NCBI GenBank assembly: GCA_937876225.1
Contig: CALFIC010000019.1
Span: 1 to 23,156, forward strand
Direction of reading: 5' to 3'
Origin: an uncultured Chloroflexota bacterium
GTDB taxonomy: Bacteria; Chloroflexota; Chloroflexia; Chloroflexales; Roseiflexaceae
DNA: 23,156 bases
The notes under the pieces are model-generated. The model saw only the letters and a list, made by a program, of their open reading frames with translations, ran no database searches and was not told where the DNA came from. A program made the position numbers and the translations under genes. This document shows positions 7,345 to 14,229 of this stretch, in pieces; the stretch's first letter is position 1, and every line of letters begins with the position of its first letter.

Positions 7345-8232
7345 TTAAGGCACTGGAGTAACATCAGAAGCTACCCCGTTGCATGTCGTTGGTGACCATA
7401 ATCCAATTTGTTGATTTTGGGCGTTGCGTTGGGCTTCTTTGAATTGGGATTGATACGTGTAGGGTACATTGTACGTATATTCAAACGCATACCCCTCGGC
7501 AATCATTACCTGATTGAACATACGGCCATCAGCCAACCAGACATAGCGCAATAAGCGGTTGTATTTGTCGTAATTTCCTTGACTCGCATCTTGTTCGATG
7601 TAGACCGTTGCCCCATCAAGTAATTGATGGGCATGATTCGATGCTTCTTTGCCAAAACATTGGACTGGTTTGCGAGGATCGACGGTTTCGGGTGTGTTAA
7701 TCCCAATCATGCGAATAGTGACATTGTTGCCATCAAGCCGGACATGTATTGTGTCACCATCGGTTACTTTGATCACTGGCACTGCAAGCGCATCTTGGGG
7801 AATACCCGTATTTTGTGGTACAGCACTGGGCGCAGGGGCAGTGGGGACGATGGTCGCTGCCGGTGCGGTGGGGACGATGGTCGCTGCCGGTGCGGTGGGG
7901 ACGATGGTCGGCGTAACTACAATTGTCCGGGTGGCAATGGGTTTGGGTGCGGGTGGTGGGGCAGTGAGCGCTGCCACTAACATGACGATCCCAAACAATG
8001 TTGCGGTGACGACGGCGGCAATCCGCCAGTACCCCCCACGATTCCAGCCATATTCAAATACCAAAAACGGCCATGCAATGAAATAATAAAGTCCTTTGAT
8101 AATCCAAGGCATTATTTGCCAGACTAATTGGAAGCCACGATACAGTAAAAAACCAATGCCACCGATAATCGCTGCGACCAATCCAAACAAACAACATCCC
8201 ATGTTGTTTTTACTATTATTATTGTTATACAT
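7345..8232 (-). CDS. Membrane-anchored thermonuclease (SNase)
   Basis: 295 residues, ATG 8 nt after TAGGA. The N-terminal part is hydrophobic with about three membrane segments (about 14-31, 36-59, 71-90), preceded by an Asn-rich start. A Thr/Pro/Ala linker contains three near-identical copies of ATIVPTAPA. The SNase domain (about 153-286) is about 83% identical by eye to that of the next gene. Arg174, Glu182 and Arg226 match the catalytic Arg35, Glu43 and Arg87 of staphylococcal nuclease; the Asp40 position is Asn179, a change known in active homologues. It ends soon after the domain, without FGFPI or sunset modules. It is expected to display the nuclease on the outer membrane face. Confidence 0.87.
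   Translation of the reverse strand: MYNNNNSKNNMGCCLFGLVAAIIGGIGFLLYRGFQLVWQIMPWIIKGLYYFIAWPFLVFEYGWNRGGYWRIAAVVTATLFGIVMLVAALTAPPPAPKPIATRTIVVTPTIVPTAPAATIVPTAPAATIVPTAPAPSAVPQNTGIPQDALAVPVIKVTDGDTIHVRLDGNNVTIRMIGINTPETVDPRKPVQCFGKEASNHAHQLLDGATVYIEQDASQGNYDKYNRLLRYVWLADGRMFNQVMIAEGYAFEYTYNVPYTYQSQFKEAQRNAQNQQIGLWSPTTCNGVASDVTPVP
7841..7910. repeat. 27-bp tandem repeat in the nuclease linker
   Basis: About 2.6 copies of a 27-bp unit, starting with GTGGGGACGATGGTCG at 7841, 7868 and 7895. Read on the minus strand it encodes the repeated 9-residue Thr/Pro/Ala linker of the membrane-anchored nuclease. Copies are nearly identical at DNA level, so recent expansion or slippage is likely. Confidence 0.85.
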
Positions 8233-8273
8233 GGTAAATTCCTACGGAACACCAAATCGATGCTTCTCTTTCT

Positions 8274-8279
8274 ATTATA
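8274..8279 (-). promoter_or_regulatory. Candidate -10 for the nuclease pair
   Basis: TATAAT on the minus strand, about 41 nt before the ATG at 8232. The -35 is unclear (TTTTCA further upstream is a weak match), so only the -10 is marked. Confidence 0.45.
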
Positions 8280-8309
8280 GTGAATTTATAGGGCACATAT
8301 GTGGATTGA

Positions 8310-8348
8310 AAATTAAATAACCTGCGTCCAAGCCACGATACGCAGGCT
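8310..8348 (-). terminator. Terminator of the GH4 glycosidase gene
   Basis: On the minus strand AGCCTGCGT and ACGCAGGTT pair (9 bp with one G-T), loop 12 nt, followed by the T-rich TATTTAATTTT. It lies 30 bp beyond the GH4 stop and separates it from the nuclease promoter. Confidence 0.65.
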
Positions 8349-8378
8349 ATCAACGGGTCAAGATTTTTTATTATGTGA

Positions 8379-9698
8379 TTACACCTGATGGGCTCCGAAG
8401 TGGGGGAGGTACGGTTGTGATTGGGCAAACATTTCATTGACCATCGTGCGAATTTCACGCAATGATAAGCGGGCTGCTGTTAATGGGTCGTGGCAAATTG
8501 CTTGATAGATGAGCAACGGGTCTCCATTTAAACATCCGGCAATCGCCATTTCTTCGATTTGACTACTCAGATTAGTCAACATGGTAACAGATGCAGGCAA
8601 CTCGCCAATAGGCAGTGGATGCAATCCATGATTATCGACATAAATCGGTACTTCGACACAGGCACCCATCGGTAAATTGGTTATATAACCACGATTTGGC
8701 ACATTGCCATTAAACTTAAATACCTCACCACCGTCGAGTGCATTTATGATTGCTGCAGCATATTCATTACTTGGGTGCAAGTCAATTGGTGCAGGGTTGG
8801 TACGTTCTTGTTCTGCTTCAGCGGCCCAATCATTCATATGTGCTTGGTACCAATTGAGCGCTGCATGTGATACGCCGGGGTTCCATCCGGTACCAGGTGT
8901 GCAGTATTGGGCAATGAGTTCTGGACGTTTGCGGAACCACCAGTTGTATTCTGAATGATGTCCGCTTGATTCAGTCGTGTAATATCCAAGCGCCATAAAT
9001 AATTCGTTGCGGACGATTTCTTCGTTATAAATGACCGGATTATTGATGAGTTGGCGTAAAATCGGTGTGACGTTGATCCCATTCCAGGTGTATGACAAAT
9101 ACCACGACATATGATTGATACCAGCGCAGGTATAACTGATTTCGTTCATTGGGGCGCCAAGCCAGCGGGCTAACATTTCGGCGGTGCCTTGGACACTATG
9201 ACAGAGCCCTACAATTGGGATAGTACTGGTGCGATTTAATGCACCACACAACATTGCCATTGGATTCGTGTAATTGAGGAGCGTGGCGGTAGGAGCGTGG
9301 CGCTCGATCGTCCGGACAATTTTTTGCATGGCAGGGTACAAGCGTAAAAAGCGAAAAATCCCCCCAGGACCACGGGTATCACCAATATTTAAATCGATAC
9401 CATATTTGGCGGGTATTTCGATATCGTGACGCCATTGCTCAAACGGCCCGGCAATGGTGGTGACGACGATATTGGCATTCGTGATTGCTTGTTCGAGATT
9501 TGTGGTGGCATGGACTTGCGCTTTGTATTGTCCGGCAGCAATAATCCGCTGTACTCCAAAATGGGCATGGGCAAGTCGTGCATCATCAATGTCATGTAAC
9601 ACAATATGTGCATCGCTTAAGCGGGGGACACTGAGAATATCTCGTACCAATCTCCGTGTAAAAATATGACTCCCTGCGCCGACAAATACGATCCGCAT
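8379..9698 (-). CDS. Glycoside hydrolase family 4 (alpha-galactosidase/alpha-glucosidase type)
   Basis: 439 residues, the usual GH4 length, ATG with AGAGG close upstream. GH4 enzymes are cytoplasmic and use NAD+ plus a divalent metal in an oxidation-elimination mechanism. Visible: the NAD loop VGAGSHIFTR (6-15) and Asp36/Asp38 after strand 2; GPGGIFRFLR at 110-119; NYTNPM (142-147); metal ligands Cys166 (GLCHSVQGT) and His196 (INHMSW). The GLCHSVQG/INHMSWYL pattern points to the alpha-galactosidase/alpha-glucosidase branch, not the phospho-glucosidases, and no PTS gene is nearby. No signal peptide, so an importer for the oligosaccharide must lie elsewhere. The substrate is not decided by sequence alone. 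Confidence 0.9.
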   Translation of the reverse strand: MRIVFVGAGSHIFTRRLVRDILSVPRLSDAHIVLHDIDDARLAHAHFGVQRIIAAGQYKAQVHATTNLEQAITNANIVVTTIAGPFEQWRHDIEIPAKYGIDLNIGDTRGPGGIFRFLRLYPAMQKIVRTIERHAPTATLLNYTNPMAMLCGALNRTSTIPIVGLCHSVQGTAEMLARWLGAPMNEISYTCAGINHMSWYLSYTWNGINVTPILRQLINNPVIYNEEIVRNELFMALGYYTTESSGHHSEYNWWFRKRPELIAQYCTPGTGWNPGVSHAALNWYQAHMNDWAAEAEQERTNPAPIDLHPSNEYAAAIINALDGGEVFKFNGNVPNRGYITNLPMGACVEVPIYVDNHGLHPLPIGELPASVTMLTNLSSQIEEMAIAGCLNGDPLLIYQAICHDPLTAARLSLREIRTMVNEMFAQSQPYLPHFGAHQV

Positions 9699-9971
9699 GA
9701 CCGCCTCTTTTAATTATGATGATTATAATAATTTAACCATACAAGTATAAAAAAAGCAAATATGTTTTCAATAAAAATGATAAAACAAAAAATAAATAAA
9801 TGTACAATTTAATTTCATGAAAATACAGTAAATAATGATAATAAAAAATAAATAAAACTAAATAAAATTTGCGTAGATAATCAGCATAAAGCTGGTATAT
9901 ATGGTAATTTTTGGGACATAACGCATATGAATTGCGGATATGAATGAAAATTACTATTACCAATAATTTGC

Positions 9972-9984
9972 ATCATTGAATGAT
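9972..9984. promoter_or_regulatory. Palindrome, possible operator
   Basis: ATCATT-G-AATGAT, a perfect 13-bp palindrome with a one-base centre, between the two divergent glycosidase genes. It is AT-rich and in AT-rich surroundings, so it could be chance. Confidence 0.3.
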
Positions 9985-10042
9985 ATATTGTCAATAGTTT
10001 TTAGCAGTGTAGTCATTTTGGATTGTGAACGATTCAATTAGT

Positions 10043-10053
10043 CGGTAATACCG
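10043..10053. promoter_or_regulatory. Palindrome, possible operator
   Basis: CGGTA-A-TACCG, a perfect 11-bp palindrome about 150 bp before the GH-A-like gene. Its GC pairs stand out in AT-rich DNA. No regulator gene is next to it. Confidence 0.3.
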
Positions 10054-10200
10054 GACGTGGTGATGTATTTGATAGTGTTTTATTGGTATATTTAATGTGA
10101 GTAAGCGATATCGTTTATGGTGTTTTTGTGATGGAGCGCAGGGTGAATCGGATGGATTATTTTATTTTTGTGACGTGTAGATAGGGTAAAGGAATCGCTG

Positions 10201-11499
10201 ATGCATATATATTCTGCAAATCCACGTTATTTTGTGCGACGTGGTCAACCGTGTATTTTGGTGGGTGGGGGCGAACATTATGGCGCGATAGTAAATCTTG
10301 AATTCGACATACCACGATACCTCGATGCACTGAGTCAGGCGGGGTTGAATTTGACGCGGGTATTTAGTGGGAGTTATGTCGAAGCGCCAGGGTCTTTTGG
10401 CATCATCGACAACACGTTAGCGCCGCATCCCGATGCGTATGTAGCGCCGTGGGTGCGCGATGACCAAGGGCGTTATGATTTGGCGCGGATTAATCCTGTC
10501 TGGATCCAACGGCTCAATGCATTTGTGGCGGCAGCCGCCCAACGTGATATTGTGGTGGAGTTTACGCTCTTTTGTTTTTGGTATGACCAAGCCGATTGGG
10601 AACGTTCGCCGATGCATCCTACCCAGAGCCGCCAAGCAGTTGGACCGTACGAGCGGGCGCGGGTCTATGAGGCAGATTCGGCGTTAGTGCCGTTTATGCG
10701 GCGTCTCGTGCAAGTGGCAGCGACTGAACTCAAAAAATACGATAATGTGTATATCGAAATATGCAATGAACCGTACAGTCGTCATGACCATAGCATGGAT
10801 ATGGCTTGGCACGAGCAAATGATTGAGGCAATTGTCGCGGTTGCCCCAGAGCTTCCTATTGCGATCAATGTGGCCAACCGCACCCAAAAATTATTGTATG
10901 TGCCTGCGCATGTGAGTGTGGTGAATTTTCATTATGCGATTCCGTCGGCTGCCCGTGAAAACTGGCACCTTGGGGTGATTATTGGCGACGACGAAACGGG
11001 CTTCCGGGGGAATAGTGCCCGTCCATACCGTAGCGAAGCGTGGTCATTTTTATTGGCGGGCGGGGGGATATTTAGTCACCTCGATTATAGTTACACCGTG
11101 ACCCATCCTGATGGGACTGCGGTGACCGATCCGCGCACGCCAGGCTATGGTGGGGTTGATTTACGCGCCCAAATGGCGTTTTTGCGCAACACACTCGAAC
11201 GGGTGGCGGTGTGGGATATGCGTCCGTGTAACGAAATAATTGCGTGGTATGCCGGTGATAGCGATATACAATTGTTGGCAGTTCCTGGCGAACGCTATAT
11301 TGGGTATATCCCCCAAAACGTGCCACAACAATCATTAATGCTTGGGATTCCTGCGGGGCGATATACGGTGGAATGGCTGTACCCGGCGAGTTGTGTCACC
11401 CAAACAGCCGCCACGATTGATCATCGCGGCGGCTTTGTGCGCATCGACACGCCATGGCATGCCGACGATTTGGGATTTGTGTTGGCGCGGGTGCGCTAG
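10201..11499 (+). CDS. Clan GH-A-like (beta/alpha)8 glycoside hydrolase
   Basis: 432 residues, ATG with AAGGA 8 nt upstream. The order of elements fits a cellulase-like TIM barrel: an N-terminal strand (SANPRYFVRRGQPCILVGGGEHYG), GLNLTRVF (49-55), IVVEFTLFCFWY (117-128) and YIEICNEPY (184-192), where Glu190 of the Asn-Glu-Pro motif would be the acid/base. GDDETGF (262-268) could hold the nucleophile, with Glu265 the best candidate. From about 345 on a small C-terminal beta domain follows (LLAVPGERYIGYIPQ...). No signal peptide, so it is probably cytoplasmic and acts on imported oligosaccharide. I cannot assign a numbered GH family or substrate. Convergent with the nucleoside hydrolase; the stop codons overlap. 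Confidence 0.75.
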   Translation: MHIYSANPRYFVRRGQPCILVGGGEHYGAIVNLEFDIPRYLDALSQAGLNLTRVFSGSYVEAPGSFGIIDNTLAPHPDAYVAPWVRDDQGRYDLARINPVWIQRLNAFVAAAAQRDIVVEFTLFCFWYDQADWERSPMHPTQSRQAVGPYERARVYEADSALVPFMRRLVQVAATELKKYDNVYIEICNEPYSRHDHSMDMAWHEQMIEAIVAVAPELPIAINVANRTQKLLYVPAHVSVVNFHYAIPSAARENWHLGVIIGDDETGFRGNSARPYRSEAWSFLLAGGGIFSHLDYSYTVTHPDGTAVTDPRTPGYGGVDLRAQMAFLRNTLERVAVWDMRPCNEIIAWYAGDSDIQLLAVPGERYIGYIPQNVPQQSLMLGIPAGRYTVEWLYPASCVTQTAATIDHRGGFVRIDTPWHADDLGFVLARVR

Positions 11500-12434
11500 A
11501 GGTGACAGGCGACGGCCGTGGCGCGGGTGATGAGGGCAATCACTTTGTCGATGTCGAGGTGGGTGGCGACATAGGTGTTAGCAGGTTTTTTGCTGAAGCC
11601 GATTGGGTCAACCGCCGTCATACCACGGCCGATGCCGGTACCACAATCGACTTCCATATAGACATGGCTGACAGTAGCGCAGCTAGGATCGAGTGCGACG
11701 GCCATTGCTTTGGGGTCGGCCATCAACATGCCGGGGCGGTTGCGGGCTTTGGCCCAATTCATGAGATTGGTGCACATGGGGCGCACAAAGCGTTTGCCCA
11801 TGTCGCCGGCATCGAGCAGTGCTTCCCAGCGATCCCAGAGGATGGGATGTTCGAGGGTGTTTTCCCACGTGACCATGGTGGGTTGGAAGTTGCCCCGGCT
11901 AAGGACTAGGGCAGTCGCTTCGGGGTCGACATAAATATTGAATTCGGCAGTTGCGGTAATATTACCGGTGGCTTTGGGTGCGCCACCCATGATGATAGTT
12001 TTGCCGATGTACTGGGCCAAATTTGGTTCGAGTGACAAGGCGATGGCGAGGTTGGTCAGTGGTCCGAGGGTAACGAGGGTACAGCCGGGGTAGCGTTTGG
12101 CGAGCTCGATGAGTCCCAATGCGGCATGGGTTGATTCGAGGTCGCGAGGGGCGCGCAATCCGGCATCGCCCAATCCGTCGGCGCCATGGATATCGGCAGC
12201 ATCGGGGGCATCGACGAGCAATGGGCGGGCGGCGCCGCGGTAAATCGGAATATGACCGGCGCCAAAGGCATTGAGGATGGTGCCGACGTTGCGTTCGACG
12301 TTGGGAAGCGATACATTGCCATTGAGGGTGGTAATCCCGACGACTTCGACACTTGGGTCGGCGAGGGCCATCAAAATCGCAAGAGCGTCATCAACACCGG
12401 CATCGGTGTCGATAATCATTGGGCGCGCTGGCAT
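11496..12434 (-). CDS. Inosine/uridine-preferring nucleoside hydrolase
   Basis: 312 residues from the ATG at 12434, which has AAAGGA 8 nt upstream. The open frame continues to 12674, but that 80-residue extension is unlike the family and would overlap the start of the next gene. The N-terminal calcium-binding signature IIDTDAGVDDALA (Asp9, Asp11, Asp15, Asp16) is clear; GPLTNLAIAL and the ITATAEFNIYVDPEA segment (counterpart of NxxxDPEA) follow. The enzyme splits ribonucleosides into base and ribose for salvage. It may work downstream of the two exported nucleases, but the genes are in different units. The stop lies inside the CTAG at 11496-11499, shared with the convergent gene. Confidence 0.9.
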   Translation of the reverse strand: MPARPMIIDTDAGVDDALAILMALADPSVEVVGITTLNGNVSLPNVERNVGTILNAFGAGHIPIYRGAARPLLVDAPDAADIHGADGLGDAGLRAPRDLESTHAALGLIELAKRYPGCTLVTLGPLTNLAIALSLEPNLAQYIGKTIIMGGAPKATGNITATAEFNIYVDPEATALVLSRGNFQPTMVTWENTLEHPILWDRWEALLDAGDMGKRFVRPMCTNLMNWAKARNRPGMLMADPKAMAVALDPSCATVSHVYMEVDCGTGIGRGMTAVDPIGFSKKPANTYVATHLDIDKVIALITRATAVACHL

Positions 12435-12468
12435 AAAGGGTATCCTTTCGCTGGATGGGTTCACATCA

Positions 12469-12474
12469 ATTATA
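12469..12474 (-). promoter_or_regulatory. Candidate -10 of the nucleoside hydrolase gene
   Basis: TATAAT on the minus strand, 35 nt before the ATG at 12434; no strong -35 seen. The rest of 12435-12645 holds the divergent promoter of the membrane-protein pair and nothing else I can support. Confidence 0.45.
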
Positions 12475-12581
12475 GATGAGTTCTGTGGGTCCGGCTGAGT
12501 GGAAAGCGTTGGTGCATAGGAAATTGGCTCGGATTGACTGCATGTACAAAAGCTGTCTTTTTCGTTGACTAGTGTCGGTAT

Positions 12582-12590
12582 TGCTATAAT
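12582..12590 (+). promoter_or_regulatory. Extended -10 promoter of the membrane glycosyltransferase pair
   Basis: TGC-TATAAT (extended -10), 55 nt before the ATG at 12646. A TTGACT upstream is only 14 bp away, too short for a standard -35, so recognition is probably by the extended -10. Confidence 0.5.
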
Positions 12591-12645
12591 GAAGCAAGAT
12601 TGATGGAAACGCCAAATAGACTGGAATGCACGAGGAAGTGACTCG

Positions 12646-14229
12646 ATGATTGCTAATAAAAACCGAAAGTACACCTTGTGGGTGAGTGTGATTGGGATTG
12701 TCGGGGTGACGCTGCTGTTGTGGCTGACCGTCGCGCCGCTAGGCTTGACGTGGGATGAGCCGGCTTATATGCGGGCCGCCGCATCGTATCACGAATGGGT
12801 TGCTCGATTGGTGAGCGAAGGCTCATCGTTGCTCAAGCCTGCAATACTCAGTTCGTATTGGGACTACAATCACGAACATCCGCCAGTGGTGAAGCTATGG
12901 TATGCCTTGGTGGGGACGCCGCTCGTGAAAACCTTGGGGTTGGTAGGGGCATACCGTTTTGCCGCCATGGTGGTATCAGCGATGCTGGTGACTGTCGTGG
13001 TGGTAAGTTCCTTGCGGGTAGTCGGTGGTTGGGTGGCACTGGCGGCAGGCATTATATTGCTCTGCATGCCGCGGTTTTTTATGCATGCACATGTGGCGGC
13101 ACTCGATGTGCCAGGTGCACTCGCATATATCGCCGCCAATTTGTTTTTTTGGCATATGCGCAATCGCCGTGAATGGTGGGTGACGCTGTTGTTTGGGGTG
13201 ATTTGGGGCGTCGGTATCGCCACCAAAATTAACGCTGCCTTTGTATTGCCTACCATTGGTTTGTGGTGGCTGATTTATGATCGGCGGCGGTATTTGTTGG
13301 GGCGGATGGTGTTGGGTGGCCTAATTGCCGTAGTGGTATTTGTGGCATTGTGGCCATGGCTATGGGTCGATACCGCAACGCGGCTAAAGGATTATTTGTT
13401 GTGGGTCACGGTGGCACATTGGCAAATTCCACAATGGTTTTTGGGGCAATCGTTGTTGCCACCACCATGGTATTTTGCGCCGGTGATGGCGGTGATGGCG
13501 ACGCCACTGGTGATATTGCTGGTGGCAGTGGTGGGGGGCGTGGTAGCGGTGCCGGCGCATCGTTCGTATCTACATTTGATTGTGCTGAGTACACTGATGC
13601 CTCTCGGGGCGTTGATGGTGAGTAGTACGGTCTATGATAACGAGCGATTGTTTATGGCCTTCTTTCCGATGATTGCCGTGTTGGCTGGGTATGGCTTGAC
13701 GCGTGGGGTACTGTTTATCAAAAAATCAGCAGACCATGTTGATTGGCGGGTCTGGTTGGTGGGGTTGATGCTGATGGTGGGATTGCCGATTATGGATGGG
13801 GTGCGGATGTGGCCACATTTGTTGTCGTATTATAGTGAAAGCATCGGTGGACTTCCTGGCGCTGCCCGGCTTGATATGGATCATACGTACTGGAACGAAA
13901 CCTATGTCGAGGCATTTGATTATTTGAATGTGCACGCCCCAAAAAAGGCTACGGTTTGGATTGAAAGTTACAGCTACGATGTTCCGCATACCTACCAACT
14001 CGATGGTCGTACCCGGGCTGATTTACGCTTTGTGAGTAATGACGGCTATTCGGTATGGGGAATGAAAACAACGCAGATGGCGATGTATGAAGCTGATTAT
14101 GTGATTGTGACCTACCGATTTGCGTATTGGACTCCGGCAACGCGGGCGTTGGTGGCATCAAATACCCCACCGGTATATCAGATTGTGCGTGATGGAGTGC
14201 CGTTATTAAGAATCTACCGTCAGCCATGA
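12646..14229 (+). CDS. GT-C fold membrane glycosyltransferase (GT39/ArnT-like)
   Basis: 527 residues, ATG 7 nt after GAGGAAG. A first membrane helix (about 10-30) is followed by LTWDEPAYM: the Asp37-Glu38 pair sits in the first outer loop, where GT-C enzymes keep the acidic catalytic motif. NHEHPPVVKLWYAL is the second conserved outer-loop element. About ten further hydrophobic segments fill 85-410, and the last 110 residues are soluble. The family moves sugars from polyprenyl-phosphate donors to lipids or proteins on the outer face of the membrane. Donor and acceptor are unknown. It shares 4 bp (ATGA) with the next gene, so the two proteins are made together. Confidence 0.8.
   Translation: MIANKNRKYTLWVSVIGIVGVTLLLWLTVAPLGLTWDEPAYMRAAASYHEWVARLVSEGSSLLKPAILSSYWDYNHEHPPVVKLWYALVGTPLVKTLGLVGAYRFAAMVVSAMLVTVVVVSSLRVVGGWVALAAGIILLCMPRFFMHAHVAALDVPGALAYIAANLFFWHMRNRREWWVTLLFGVIWGVGIATKINAAFVLPTIGLWWLIYDRRRYLLGRMVLGGLIAVVVFVALWPWLWVDTATRLKDYLLWVTVAHWQIPQWFLGQSLLPPPWYFAPVMAVMATPLVILLVAVVGGVVAVPAHRSYLHLIVLSTLMPLGALMVSSTVYDNERLFMAFFPMIAVLAGYGLTRGVLFIKKSADHVDWRVWLVGLMLMVGLPIMDGVRMWPHLLSYYSESIGGLPGAARLDMDHTYWNETYVEAFDYLNVHAPKKATVWIESYSYDVPHTYQLDGRTRADLRFVSNDGYSVWGMKTTQMAMYEADYVIVTYRFAYWTPATRALVASNTPPVYQIVRDGVPLLRIYRQP

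Larger units (their letters stand above)
9699..10200. other. AT-rich 500-bp divergent intergenic region
   Basis: Separates the GH4 gene (leftward) from the GH-A-like gene (rightward). It is very AT-rich, especially 9715-9900, with a direct repeat AAAAAATAAATAAA at 9787-9800 and 9843-9856 and many A-runs that could bend DNA. Only a low-complexity 76-codon frame crosses it, which I do not accept as a gene. Two short perfect palindromes (9972-9984, 10043-10053) are candidate operator sites. It probably holds both divergent promoters. Confidence 0.7.

Noticed and set aside
7345..8232. Asn179 in place of the Asp40 of staphylococcal nuclease as evidence of an inactive enzyme
   Set aside because: Asn at this site occurs in other active thermonucleases as I recall, and the Arg/Glu/Arg catalytic residues are intact.
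9733..9963. 76-codon minus-strand frame in the AT-rich gap
   Set aside because: Composition (Tyr, Phe, Leu, Ile) follows from AT-rich DNA, no good ribosome-binding site, no similarity recognised.
12435..12674. 80-residue N-terminal extension of the nucleoside hydrolase
   Set aside because: The family starts at the IIDTDAGVDD region; the ATG at 12434 has a good ribosome-binding site, and the extension would overlap the divergent gene.
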